Positions 51,382 to 59,693 of a stretch of 64,000 nt of DNA are shown piece by piece. A model generated the notes under the pieces. That model had not been told where the DNA came from. It worked only from the letters and a program-made list of their open reading frames with translations, and did not search any database. The first letter of the stretch is position 1. Each line of letters opens with the position of its first letter. The position numbers were made by a program, and so were the translations under genes. Source of the DNA: Chryseobacterium ginsenosidimutans (lineage in GTDB: Bacteria > Bacteroidota > Bacteroidia > Flavobacteriales > Weeksellaceae); NCBI RefSeq assembly GCF_024807225.1, contig NZ_JANUCO010000001.1, positions 1,984,001 through 2,048,000 on the forward strand, given 5' to 3'.

Positions 51382-52449
51382 ATGAAAAAAAGTCTTTTAG
51401 CAATTATATTTTTTCCATTTTTGATGTACGCTCAGGAAATTCCGAAACTGACGAACGAAATGGCGATTAAATTATCCGAAAAACCGCTTCACTGCATCAA
51501 TCAGGAATATCCGAACAAAACCGCGCATATCATCAATACAGCAAACGAAGTTCCGTTAACTCCAAAAGACCTGCATCCAAGTTTTTATGGTTGTTTTGAT
51601 TGGCACAGCTCTGTTCATGGGCATTGGATGCTGGTTCGATTGCTAAAGACAAAACCCGATTTGTCAATTGCAAAAAACATTGAAAAAATTCTTGAGAATT
51701 CGTTTCAAAAGGAAAAGCTTCAGACCGAGGCAGATTATTTTACAAAATATCAGTTAACCACAACGTTTGAAAGGACTTATGGTTGGGCTTGGTTGCTAAA
51801 ACTGGATGAAGAATTACTAACTTGGGACAATCCGAAAGCGAAAATATGGCATGAAAATTTAAAACCTTTAACGGATAAAATTTTAGCTTCATGGAAAACG
51901 TACCTTCCAAAACAAACGTACCCAAACAGAACTGGAGTTCATCCGAATACGGCTTTTGCAATGGTTTTTGCACTCGATTGGGCAAGAGCAAATCATGATA
52001 AAGAGTTTGAAAATCAATTGGTAGAAAGGGCAAAATATTTTTATCTAAATAATACTAAAACACCCGCTTATCTTGAACCCGATGGTTCCGATTTCTTTTC
52101 GCCGAGTTTAGAAATTGCAGATTTGATGCGAAGAGTTCTTCCTCAAAAAGAATTTGTAAAGTGGTTCAATAATTTCTATGAAAAGCGAAGTTTAGAGAAT
52201 ATTGAAAAGATTCCTGTTGTAAGTGATTTGAGCGATTATCAAACAGTTCATTTGGTCGGATTATCGTTTACGAAAGCTTGGTGTATGAAAGGAATTGCAA
52301 AGTCACTTCCTGATAATCATCCCTTAAAAAAGGATTTTCAGAAAACCGCAACTGTATTTTTAAATAACGGACTTCCCTTACTTTTCCAGGGAAATTACGG
52401 TGGCGATCATTGGTTAGCAAGTTTTGCAGTCTATGCTTTGGAAGATTAA
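51382..52449 (+). CDS. DUF2891 family exported protein
   Basis: 355 residues with a signal peptide (ending YAQ). LHPSFYGCFDWHSSVHGHWMLVRLL is the recognisable DUF2891 segment with the Cys-Phe-Asp-Trp-His motif; FERTYGWAWLLKLDEELL and LEPDGSDFFSPSLEIADLMRR belong to the same alpha/alpha-barrel. A role on carbohydrate or glycan is plausible from fold but not established. Stand-alone gene; a palindromic repeat follows it. Confidence 0.85.
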   Translation: MKKSLLAIIFFPFLMYAQEIPKLTNEMAIKLSEKPLHCINQEYPNKTAHIINTANEVPLTPKDLHPSFYGCFDWHSSVHGHWMLVRLLKTKPDLSIAKNIEKILENSFQKEKLQTEADYFTKYQLTTTFERTYGWAWLLKLDEELLTWDNPKAKIWHENLKPLTDKILASWKTYLPKQTYPNRTGVHPNTAFAMVFALDWARANHDKEFENQLVERAKYFYLNNTKTPAYLEPDGSDFFSPSLEIADLMRRVLPQKEFVKWFNNFYEKRSLENIEKIPVVSDLSDYQTVHLVGLSFTKAWCMKGIAKSLPDNHPLKKDFQKTATVFLNNGLPLLFQGNYGGDHWLASFAVYALED

Positions 52450-52454
52450 AAAGG

Positions 52455-52541
52455 CTTGAAGATGGAAGATAGAGGCATGAAGTTTTCTCACTCTGCATAA
52501 ACTTCCCTCTTCCCGCATCCATACTTCCATACCCAAACTAT
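52455..52541. repeat. Dispersed intergenic repeat (GCATAAACTTCC family), copy 1
   Basis: Core GCATAAACTTCCCTCTTCCC. The reverse complement of 56468-56565 contains GCATAAACTTCCTTCTTCCTGCATCCA and aligns over about 80 bases. Purine-rich and pyrimidine-rich parts (GAAGATGGAAG, ACTTCCATACC) make it imperfectly palindromic. Confidence 0.65.
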
Positions 52542-53015
52542 CTAATACTTGATTCCCAGTTTTTTAAGAATAAAGCTTAAAAGCCAGATGGGTCCTATTA
52601 AAAGAAATTGTAAATCTTTTAAGAAAGAGGGTTTTTTACCTTCAATTTTGTGCCCTACAAACTGTAAAATCCATGTAATTACAAAAACTGCTAAGAAAAA
52701 GATCCATGATTTTCTTGTGAATGTTACATTAACTAATGATACAAAATGTTCCATTAATAGCATAACGAAAAACATAATTAACGCGATTCTCCATGATAAT
52801 CGGAAATAAAAAATGGTGACTAAAGTGATGGCGATAAAACTTGCAATGCTCAGAAAACCATAGTATTTCAGATACATATTTGGGGTCGGAATATATGAGA
52901 TAAAACCTAAAATTGTCCAGAAAATCAAAGGTACACAGATCCAGTGAATGAATTTGTTGGTTGCGTTTCTGTGACTTTCGCTGTATTCTGCAAATAATAA
53001 ATCGATCTTTCTCAT
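52542..53015 (-). CDS. Mpo1-like (DUF962) membrane protein
   Basis: 157 residues with four membrane helices. The N-terminus MRKIDLLFAEYSESHRNATNKFIHWICVPLIFW carries the His residues of the DUF962 family; FVGHKIEGKKPSFLKDL near residue 120 has the second His motif (seen here as FVGHKIEGKKP). In yeast the homologue Mpo1 is an Fe(II)-dependent 2-hydroxy fatty acid dioxygenase of the ER; the bacterial proteins are presumed to act on 2-hydroxylated fatty acids, which Bacteroidota sphingolipids and lipid A contain. Divergent from the AraC gene. Confidence 0.85.
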   Translation of the reverse strand: MRKIDLLFAEYSESHRNATNKFIHWICVPLIFWTILGFISYIPTPNMYLKYYGFLSIASFIAITLVTIFYFRLSWRIALIMFFVMLLMEHFVSLVNVTFTRKSWIFFLAVFVITWILQFVGHKIEGKKPSFLKDLQFLLIGPIWLLSFILKKLGIKY

Positions 53016-53050
53016 AATGACAAATTGTAAAATACTAAAATAATAAATTT

Positions 53051-53081
53051 TTGCAATCGCTGGATATATTGGTTAAATTTG
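53051..53081 (+). promoter_or_regulatory. Promoter of the AraC gene, predicted leaderless transcript
   Basis: TTG at 53051-53053, 20 bases, TAAATTTG at 53074-53081. The -7 element ends four bases before the ATG at 53086, so transcription should start at or next to the start codon. Confidence 0.65.
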
Positions 53082-53085
53082 TGTT

Positions 53086-53919
53086 ATGTCTGTCTTAGAA
53101 AAATTCGGGGTTGAGATTTTTACACATTATAATCTTTTCGAGAGAGTAGCTGTCGGAAAGCCTTTTCGTCTTGATAATCCGGCGTTTATCTTTGTTAAAA
53201 GCGGGAAATTAATCCTTCGCCAACATTTCAGTGATCTTGAAATTTCTGAGAATATGTTTATGGTAACAGATCCGCAAACGGTGTATGAAATTGTTTCCGT
53301 AAGCGATGATTTTCAGTCGAGAATGGTGGCTTATAAAAGAGAATTTATTACTGCTTTATCATTGAGGTTCAATAAATTAATAAGCTATCGTTACTTTAGA
53401 CAGCAGATGAATCGCGGTGTTCCTTTTGAACCGGAAGAAATGGAAGTGGTTTGGAAAAGCGTGAATTTTCTTAAATATATTTTAGACCGGGAAACAGAAG
53501 TTTTGTACAAAAAAGAAGTGGTAGAACATCTTTTTTCTGTTTTTTGTTATCAAATGGTTGGGATTATTTCGAAGGAAGACAATAGCTCAGTGAATCAGAT
53601 GTCGAGACAAGAAGAAATTGTTTTTCTTTTTTTGACAGATCTTGCGCAACTTTACCATATCAATCGCACCGTTGAGTTCTACGCCGAGCGACAACGGATT
53701 ACAACCAGACATCTTTCTTCGGTGATCAAGACGGTTACGGGAAAGTCGGCGAGTCAGATCATTGCTTCCATTGTTGTTAATGAAGCGAAAATGCTTTTAA
53801 ACTCCTCCAATAAGCCTGTTTCAGAGGTTTCGAATGCGCTTGGTTTCAGCGATCAATACTCATTTTCTCACTTTTTTAAGAAACATTTAGGAATCAGTCC
53901 AACTCAATACAGGAATTGA
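53086..53919 (+). CDS. AraC family regulator of the efflux operon
   Basis: 277 residues. The N-terminal cupin-like domain (FIFVKSGKLILRQHFSDLEISENMF, in part) senses an unknown ligand; the C-terminal DNA-binding domain has FYAERQRITTRHLSSVIKT and VSEVSNALGFSDQYSFSHFF then GISPTQYRN. It ends 102 bases before the TolC gene, with that gene's own promoter in between, in the same orientation. The context suggests that it activates tolC-hlyD-mfs in response to a substrate. Confidence 0.87.
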   Translation: MSVLEKFGVEIFTHYNLFERVAVGKPFRLDNPAFIFVKSGKLILRQHFSDLEISENMFMVTDPQTVYEIVSVSDDFQSRMVAYKREFITALSLRFNKLISYRYFRQQMNRGVPFEPEEMEVVWKSVNFLKYILDRETEVLYKKEVVEHLFSVFCYQMVGIISKEDNSSVNQMSRQEEIVFLFLTDLAQLYHINRTVEFYAERQRITTRHLSSVIKTVTGKSASQIIASIVVNEAKMLLNSSNKPVSEVSNALGFSDQYSFSHFFKKHLGISPTQYRN

Positions 53920-53970
53920 TCTGAAAATCGAGATCCTACATTTGAACATCTTTTTCCAATTCTGAATCAT

Positions 53971-54000
53971 TTGATTGAGTTTTGTGCTATCATAACTTTG
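53971..54000 (+). promoter_or_regulatory. Promoter of the efflux operon
   Basis: TTG at 53971-53973, 19 bases, TAACTTTG at 53993-54000. It also shows that the start at 53982 (in the element) is not used and supports ATG 54021. Confidence 0.65.
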
Positions 54001-54020
54001 CATCTGTAAAACAAGGTAAA

Positions 54021-55331
54021 ATGGTACACAATATAAAAGCAGCAATATCACTCGTGATCGCTTTATTTCCGGCGCTGTTTTTTTCACAACAAATAAGAGA
54101 GATGACAGCGAAGGAGATCGCCGAACTGGCGGTTCAGAATCATCGACAATTAAAAGTTTCAGCACAAAATATTGATATTGCTAAACAGAATATTAATGTT
54201 ACAAAGCTTCAAAAACTGCCTACAATTACAGCTTCTATGAGCCAATTTTATTTGGGAGATGTCCTTGCGATCGACAAAGATTTTTCAAATTCTACCAATA
54301 TTCCGATGCCTCATTACGGAAGTTCTTACGCTGTACAGGCGACTCAATTGATTTTCAAAGGAGGTTTGGTGAATAAATCGATCGAAATGGCCGGACTCCG
54401 TGAACAGCTATCAAAATTAGATTTTGAAAAAAATGTACAAGACGTGAAATTCTTGGTGATTTCAAGTTATCTGGATGTTTATAAAATTTTAAATCAGGAA
54501 TCTGTCTTTCAAAACAACAAAAAACTGGCTCTGGAAAGATTAAAAAATATTCAAAAATTTTATCAGCAGGGAATGGTGACGCGAAATGAAGTAATTCGTG
54601 GTGAATTGGCAATCAAAAACTTAGATCAGGGAATTTTGACGTTGATGAATAATAAGAAAATTCTTAATTATAATTTAAGTACAGCTTTGAGTTTACCTCT
54701 TGATACTGAGATTATTCCGATTGAAGAGTTAACCAACAAAGAATCCGGAATCGGCATGGATTATTATATTGATCTTGCTCACAGCAGCAATCCACAAATG
54801 AAATCAGCCAAAACAAATATCGATGTTGCCGATAAAAATATTGAGATCATTAAAACCGATAAAGCACCTACTGTAGCCGGATTTGGAGGTTACAGCTTAC
54901 AAAGACCGATTACCAATAGAAATCCTGTTGTGGATATGTACGCAGGAGGTTGGCAAACGGGTGTTTCTTTAAGCTATAATATTGATAATCTGTTTAAAAC
55001 AAAGCAAAGAGTAAAGCTTGGTGAGTTACAAAAAACACAGGCAAACGACGCAATGATTCTTGTTGAAGATAATATCAATATGGGAGTAAATGCGGCTTAT
55101 GTAAAGTATCAGGAATCTATTCAACAAGCTGATATTCTGAATGATGCTAAAAGATTAGCCGAAGAAAACTACAAGATTACAGAAGCTAAGTACTTGAACC
55201 AATTAGCGGTACAGGCGGAAATGATCGACGCACAGAATCAAAAATTACAGTCGGAATTAGATTATGCCAATGCCGAAATCAATGTCTTGTATCAATATTA
55301 TAATCTTCTGAAATCTACAGGAACTCTTTAA
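54021..55331 (+). CDS. TolC family outer membrane efflux protein
   Basis: About 436 residues from ATG 54021 (MVHNIKAAISLVIALFPALFF, a signal peptide). Two coiled-coil repeats typical of TolC: LAVQNHRQLKVSAQNIDIAKQNI and DLAHSSNPQMKSAKTNIDVADKNIEI. The first ends in a beta-barrel part with QLIFKGGLVNKSI, the second in VSLSYNIDNLFKTKQRV. The product would form the outer-membrane duct of a tripartite pump. First gene of an operon with hlyD and the MFS transporter; the spacer to hlyD is 20 bases. Confidence 0.9.
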   Translation: MVHNIKAAISLVIALFPALFFSQQIREMTAKEIAELAVQNHRQLKVSAQNIDIAKQNINVTKLQKLPTITASMSQFYLGDVLAIDKDFSNSTNIPMPHYGSSYAVQATQLIFKGGLVNKSIEMAGLREQLSKLDFEKNVQDVKFLVISSYLDVYKILNQESVFQNNKKLALERLKNIQKFYQQGMVTRNEVIRGELAIKNLDQGILTLMNNKKILNYNLSTALSLPLDTEIIPIEELTNKESGIGMDYYIDLAHSSNPQMKSAKTNIDVADKNIEIIKTDKAPTVAGFGGYSLQRPITNRNPVVDMYAGGWQTGVSLSYNIDNLFKTKQRVKLGELQKTQANDAMILVEDNINMGVNAAYVKYQESIQQADILNDAKRLAEENYKITEAKYLNQLAVQAEMIDAQNQKLQSELDYANAEINVLYQYYNLLKSTGTL

Positions 55332-55351
55332 TTTTTAAAAACTAAAAAACA

Positions 55352-56467
55352 ATGGAAAACAAGGAACAAACTCCTCAAAATATACAGTCAACTCCCGCAA
55401 CATCAAGCGCTGAAACAAAGAAAAAGGAAACCAAAAAGAATAAATTAAAAGCCATTATATCAAATATTGTTGTTTTTCTGATCATCGGTTTTGGGTTGTA
55501 TTGGTTGGTTCGTCAATATTTTCATATCGGAGATAAAACGTATACGGAAGCCGCTCAGGTTGAGGAATTTATCAATCCGATCAACACGCGAGTTTCGGCT
55601 TATATCAAAGAAATTAAATTCATTGAACATCAAAACGTTAAAAAAGGAGATACGTTGGTAATTTTAGATGATCGTGAAATTTTAACACAAATCGGTCAGG
55701 CTGAGGCGGCTTATCAAAATGCTTTGGCTCAACGTGTGGCAACCGGTTCTTCCGTAAACACCGTTTCTAATAACGTCAATGTAATGGAATCTAATATTGC
55801 AGGAGCAAGAGCAAGATTGTGGAATGCCGAACAGAATTTAAACCGATATAAAAATCTTCTGGCTTCGGAAGCCGTGACAAGACAGCAATACGATCAGATA
55901 AAAACTGAATATGATGCGCAAAAAGCGGCTTACGAAATGTTGGTTAATCAAAAACAATCCGCCAATCTTTCTACGACAGAAGTAAAAAGTAAATTCGGAA
56001 TTATCGATGCTGAAATAAAAAGAACAAAATCTGCGTTGGATATGGCAAAAATCAATCTTTCGTATACTGTAATTACGGCGCCTTATGACGGTGTGATGGG
56101 AAGAAGAGCTATTTCTGAAGGGCAGTTAATTCAACCCGGACAACAAGTGGCAACCATTGTTCTGAACGGACAAAAATGGGTAACTGCCAACTTTTTGGAA
56201 AGCCAAATGCCAAATATAAAAATCAGTGAAAAAATGATGATGACAGCAGATGCATTGGGTGGACAAAAATTTGAGGGTGTTGTAACGGCAGTTTCTGCGG
56301 CAACAGGTTCAAGATATTCTAATGTTCCGACGGATAATTCTACGGGTAACTTTATCAAAGTTCAGCAAAGAATCCCTGTGAGAATCGAGTTTACAGCTTC
56401 CAACAAAAAAGAAGATATTGCTAAACTGAGCGCAGGTATGAATATGAACATTCAGATTAATAAGTAG
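55352..56467 (+). CDS. HlyD/EmrA-type periplasmic adaptor
   Basis: 371 residues. A Lys-rich cytoplasmic tail, one membrane helix (IISNIVVFLIIGFGLYWLV, about 32-50), a lipoyl-like half (FINPINTRVSAYIKEIKFIEHQNVKKGDTLVILDD), coiled-coil helices (AQRVATGSSVN to AEQNLNRYKNLL) and the second lipoyl half (ITAPYDGVMGRRAISEGQLI). This layout matches EmrA-like membrane fusion proteins that link an inner-membrane MFS pump to TolC. Confidence 0.93.
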   Translation: MENKEQTPQNIQSTPATSSAETKKKETKKNKLKAIISNIVVFLIIGFGLYWLVRQYFHIGDKTYTEAAQVEEFINPINTRVSAYIKEIKFIEHQNVKKGDTLVILDDREILTQIGQAEAAYQNALAQRVATGSSVNTVSNNVNVMESNIAGARARLWNAEQNLNRYKNLLASEAVTRQQYDQIKTEYDAQKAAYEMLVNQKQSANLSTTEVKSKFGIIDAEIKRTKSALDMAKINLSYTVITAPYDGVMGRRAISEGQLIQPGQQVATIVLNGQKWVTANFLESQMPNIKISEKMMMTADALGGQKFEGVVTAVSAATGSRYSNVPTDNSTGNFIKVQQRIPVRIEFTASNKKEDIAKLSAGMNMNIQINK

Positions 56468-56565
56468 ATTTTTGGAGGGAAGCTGGATGCAGGAAGAAGG
56501 AAGTTTATGCGGTGCAAAAGGACTTCCAGCTTCCATCTCCAAACTTCCAACCCTCAACATCTAAA
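56468..56565. repeat. Dispersed intergenic repeat (GCATAAACTTCC family), copy 2, inside an operon
   Basis: GGAAGCTGGA (56478-56487) pairs with TCCAGCTTCC (56524-56533), a perfect 10-bp stem around a purine-rich loop. In reverse complement it aligns with 52455-52541. It separates the adaptor gene from the MFS gene, although the genes otherwise form one operon. Confidence 0.7.
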
Positions 56566-56574
56566 TTCTAAATC

Positions 56575-58167
56575 ATGTACAACAAAGGATTATTTCACGA
56601 TTGGGTACCAAAACCTATACAACTTTTATTAATTACTTTATTAATGGCTGTTGTGATGCCTCTTGGCGGGGTTTATACAGGAAACATCAGTTATATGGTT
56701 GGTGGAACGGGCGCACTTTCGGAATACTATGTTTTTGCAAATTATGCGACTACGATTGGGATGGGAGCATGTATGCCGATTGTTCTCAGACTGAAAATGA
56801 GATTCAAAATACGAAATAAAATTACCACGGTATTAGTTCTTTTAGGAATCTTAAATTACATAAGCGCAACAACGTTGGAACCGACCGTAATCATTGCATC
56901 AGCTTTGTTAATGGGGTTTTTAAAGATGATGGTCGCGATAGAATTATTTTTACCGGTGATGGCAATGATCGGAAACCGAGGAATGTTTTATGGCATTTTT
57001 TATACCTTTATCTTAATGATGAATCAGATTGCGGGATATTATGCGGTGGAAGTTTCAATTCTGTATAATTGGCAACAATTTTTTATTATCATTTCTATTT
57101 TGTGCTTTATTTTAGCCTTAATTCAATGGATTTTTATGCATAATAAATACTTTGCGCTGAAAGTTCCATTGTATTATATCGATTGGTTAAGTATTATATT
57201 TTTCGTTTCGACTTTTATGTTTTCGGCGTATATTTTTTCTTTCGGAAAACAACAGGATTGGTTGAATTCAAGCAAAATTATCAATGCAAGTATTGCGGCT
57301 TTTGTGAGTTTTGCATTGTTGGTTGTTCGTCAGATTCATTTGAAAAGACCCTATTTATCCTTTAAAATACTTTCAAAAAGCAATGTTTTAAACGGTGTGT
57401 TTATGCTGCTTTGTCTGGGAATGTTTGTGGGAACGATTTCGATTCAGAATATTTATGCAGTCGGAGTGTTGGGATACGATCAGTTGACAAATGCGAAATT
57501 AAGTGTACTCATGATTCCCGGAATTATTTTGGCGGGTTTCGTCGCTGTCATTTGGTTTAAAAAAGATATTCCGTTAAAAATTTACATCTTCTTGGGATTT
57601 TCCGCGATGTTGGGATATTCAATCATCATGTATTTTTCGATGGTGCTGGAATTCAATTATGAAAACTGGTATTTACCCCTATTTTTAAAAGGTTACGGAA
57701 TGGCTGCTTTATTCATCGGAGTTTGGTATTACACCTTAGACAAGCTTGAATTAAATGATATGTTGGCTGCAATCGGATTGTTTTTGGTATGGCGAACTTT
57801 CTGGACCGTCGGTTTCTTTTCAGCCCTGTTTTCATGGTTTCAATACCAGTTTCAGATCGAAAGTTTAGGAGATTTGGCGGTTTATATGGATGGTTTGACG
57901 GTGAGTCCGCAAAATGTAGCTTCCAATCTGAAAACCATTCAGCTTAATGCCATTATCGCTTCCAATAAAAAGATTTTCGGATATATTATTTGGGCAGGTT
58001 TTGCGATTTTGGTATATGTTATGACGCATCATTTTGGAGCAGAACGTTTCAAATATGGCAGATTTATAAGAGTTTTGCGCGGAAAATCAGCCATTGCAAA
58101 AAGAAGAGTAAAAGAAAACAAACAGTTCGCAGAAGAACTAAAGGATGCTGCAGGTTCTGTGATGTAA
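56575..58167 (+). CDS. MFS drug transporter (EmrB-like, DHA2-type)
   Basis: 530 residues with about 14 membrane helices, as in DHA2 proton antiporters. MAVVMPLGGVYTGNISYMVGG is the first helix with the family's loop; the YVFANYATTIGMGACMPIVL region corresponds to helix 2-3. It lacks an obvious canonical motif C, and the sequence is divergent from EmrB, so substrate is unknown. Third gene of the TolC/HlyD/MFS efflux locus. Some databases label such proteins beta-carotene 15,15'-monooxygenase, which is not supported by sequence. Confidence 0.82.
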   Translation: MYNKGLFHDWVPKPIQLLLITLLMAVVMPLGGVYTGNISYMVGGTGALSEYYVFANYATTIGMGACMPIVLRLKMRFKIRNKITTVLVLLGILNYISATTLEPTVIIASALLMGFLKMMVAIELFLPVMAMIGNRGMFYGIFYTFILMMNQIAGYYAVEVSILYNWQQFFIIISILCFILALIQWIFMHNKYFALKVPLYYIDWLSIIFFVSTFMFSAYIFSFGKQQDWLNSSKIINASIAAFVSFALLVVRQIHLKRPYLSFKILSKSNVLNGVFMLLCLGMFVGTISIQNIYAVGVLGYDQLTNAKLSVLMIPGIILAGFVAVIWFKKDIPLKIYIFLGFSAMLGYSIIMYFSMVLEFNYENWYLPLFLKGYGMAALFIGVWYYTLDKLELNDMLAAIGLFLVWRTFWTVGFFSALFSWFQYQFQIESLGDLAVYMDGLTVSPQNVASNLKTIQLNAIIASNKKIFGYIIWAGFAILVYVMTHHFGAERFKYGRFIRVLRGKSAIAKRRVKENKQFAEELKDAAGSVM

Positions 58168-58186
58168 AGATACCTTGTTTTTCATG

Positions 58187-58232
58187 ATGAAGCCCTGTTC
58201 TTTTCGGCTGAGACAGGGCTTTGTCTTTTTAG
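58187..58232 (+). terminator. Terminator of the efflux operon
   Basis: AAGCCCTGT (58190-58198) and ACAGGGCTT (58213-58221), 9-bp stem with TTCTTTTCGGCTGAG in the loop, then TTGTCTTTTT. Confidence 0.75.
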
Positions 58233-58331
58233 AATTTTATTCAAATTGTAGTTTTTTAAGAGCTATTTGATTGCATCGAAAAGGTATTTATTTTTTTTAT
58301 TTGAAGCTTTTTCCCGCTCTCCGCACTCGCT

Positions 58332-58388
58332 ATTTTTTGTAAGTTTCGGCGGCGCGGCAAAGCCGCGCCGCCGAAACTTACAAAAAAT
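58332..58388. repeat. Perfect 27-bp-arm GC-rich palindrome
   Basis: ATTTTTTGTAAGTTTCGG continues into CGGCGCGGC, a three-base loop AAA, and the exact inverse. Both arms match in all 27 positions. It contains GTTTCGGCGG as at 22407-22437. Flanks CCCGCTCTCCGCACTCGC and GCTGCGATCGGGG look like further, weaker arms. Confidence 0.95.
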
Positions 58389-58460
58389 GAGCTCAAACAA
58401 ATGCTGCGATCGGGGCTAGAATATTTGGTATTTTATCAAACGATCACAATCATCACAGTA

Positions 58461-58486
58461 TTTGTCATTGCGAGGAACGAAGCAAT
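58461..58486. repeat. Half-element of the TCATTGCGAGGAACGAAGC repeat
   Basis: TTTGTCATTGCGAGGAACGA and following GCAATC are a widespread bacterial intergenic repeat. The opposite arm expected downstream is lost or diverged (TCAACGATGTCATT at 58527-58540). A second copy is at 59413. Confidence 0.7.
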
Positions 58487-58701
58487 CTCATCAAAATTAC
58501 ACGCACTTTGCCCTTCCTCAGGAATCTCAACGATGTCATTTAAACTTAGTTTGGATAACTGAATGAATATTTTCTAAGCTTTTTAACTTAAGATTAAATA
58601 ACTACAAACATTTCATAGTGCTATTCGTGAAAAAATTTGTGTCATTTGTGTTTTAAAAAACAATCCAAAAACCTTTATCTTTACAGTTCTTAAAAACGAC
58701 T

Positions 58702-59406
58702 ATGAAAGATTTAATGGGTAAGGCGATCTGGGATTATTTTCAAAACGAAAATCCTGAAGATTTGCAGACTGAAACTTCAATTTCCGAATTGGATGAGCTT
58801 CCTGTAGAATACCTTTTCCGAGATTTCGAAGAAATGAATGAGATCGAACAAAAAGCCCTAGAATTATCTCAAGGAAAAGTTTTGGACATTGGATCCGGAG
58901 CGGGTTCGCATTCTTTGTATCTTCAAAATGACATGAATTTGGATGTTTTAGCGTTGGATATTTCACCAAAATCTGTTGAAGTTGCGAAATTAAGAGGCGT
59001 TCAAAAAACAATCTGCAAAAATATCCTTGATTTTTCAGGAGATACTTTTGACACGATCTTACTTTTAATGAACGGAACAGGAATTTTCGAAAGCCTTACA
59101 AAAATTGATATTTACCTTAAAAAATTACATTCATTACTACACGAAAACGGACAGGTTTTAATTGATAGTACCGATATTTTATATATGTTCGATCGTGATG
59201 AAGACGGTGGAGTTTATATTCCTGCAAACGGATATTACGGTGAACTGGATTATACCGTTCATTATAAAGGCGAGTCGGAAGATCCGATAAAATGGCTCTA
59301 TCTTGATTTTGATACGTTAAAAAATGCTGCTGAAAATAACGGTTTTGGGATCGAAAAAATAATGCAAGATGAAGATTGTTATTTAGCAAAACTGACTAAA
59401 AAATAA
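58702..59406 (+). CDS. Class I SAM-dependent methyltransferase
   Basis: 234 residues. KVLDIGSGAGSHSLYLQ near residue 60 is motif I (SAM binding), DVLALDISPKSVEVAKLRG is motif post-I with the acidic residue, and TILLLMNGTGIFESL is motif IV-like. The fold is a plain Rossmann methyltransferase; the substrate is unknown. Start at 58702 (MKDLMGKAIWDYFQ) fits the family, in which the N-terminal helix begins with D-x-x-G-x-A-x-x-D. Repeats flank it on both sides. Confidence 0.82.
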   Translation: MKDLMGKAIWDYFQNENPEDLQTETSISELDELPVEYLFRDFEEMNEIEQKALELSQGKVLDIGSGAGSHSLYLQNDMNLDVLALDISPKSVEVAKLRGVQKTICKNILDFSGDTFDTILLLMNGTGIFESLTKIDIYLKKLHSLLHENGQVLIDSTDILYMFDRDEDGGVYIPANGYYGELDYTVHYKGESEDPIKWLYLDFDTLKNAAENNGFGIEKIMQDEDCYLAKLTKK

Positions 59407-59412
59407 ATGGAT

Positions 59413-59639
59413 TTTGTCATTGCGAGGAGCGAAGCCATTTTGTTAAAATATTAAAACATGAAGTCAACCACAAAGTTTGTCATTCCGCAGGAATCTAAGC
59501 AAATTTATTAGAATTGAGTTTGGAAGATTCGTGCTTAGATCCCTCCGGGATGACAAACTAAATGAATAATAGTAATTCAGGAAAAATAGAAGTAAGCAAA
59601 CGAGGTTGCTTCGTCCCTTTGCTCCTCGTAATGACAAGA
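59413..59639. repeat. Nested palindromic repeats of two families
   Basis: Outer arms: TTTGTCATTGCGAGGAGCGA (59413-59432) and GCTCCTCGTAATGACAAGA (59621-59639). Inner element 59475-59558: GTTTGTCATTCCGCAGG with AATCTAAGC and GCTTAGATCCC with TCCGGGATGACAAAC (22 of 26 positions match). One repeat type appears to have inserted into another. Confidence 0.75.
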
Positions 59640-59645
59640 AAACAA

Positions 59646-59672
59646 AAAAGACGTACCATTTGTACGTCTTTT
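59646..59672. terminator. Bidirectional terminator downstream of metG
   Basis: AAAAGACGTAC, loop CATTT, GTACGTCTTTT with T-rich sequence on both sides. Confidence 0.85.
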
Positions 59673-59693
59673 CTTTATCTAAAATATTGAAAA

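Larger units (their letters stand above)
58233..58701. other. Intergenic region rich in palindromic repeats
   Basis: About 470 bases without a gene. It contains the 57-base GC palindrome at 58332-58388, a half-element of the 'TTTGTCATTGCGAGGAACGAAG' family (58461 onward), and ATTTGTGTCATTTGTG just before the methyltransferase gene. Confidence 0.6.
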
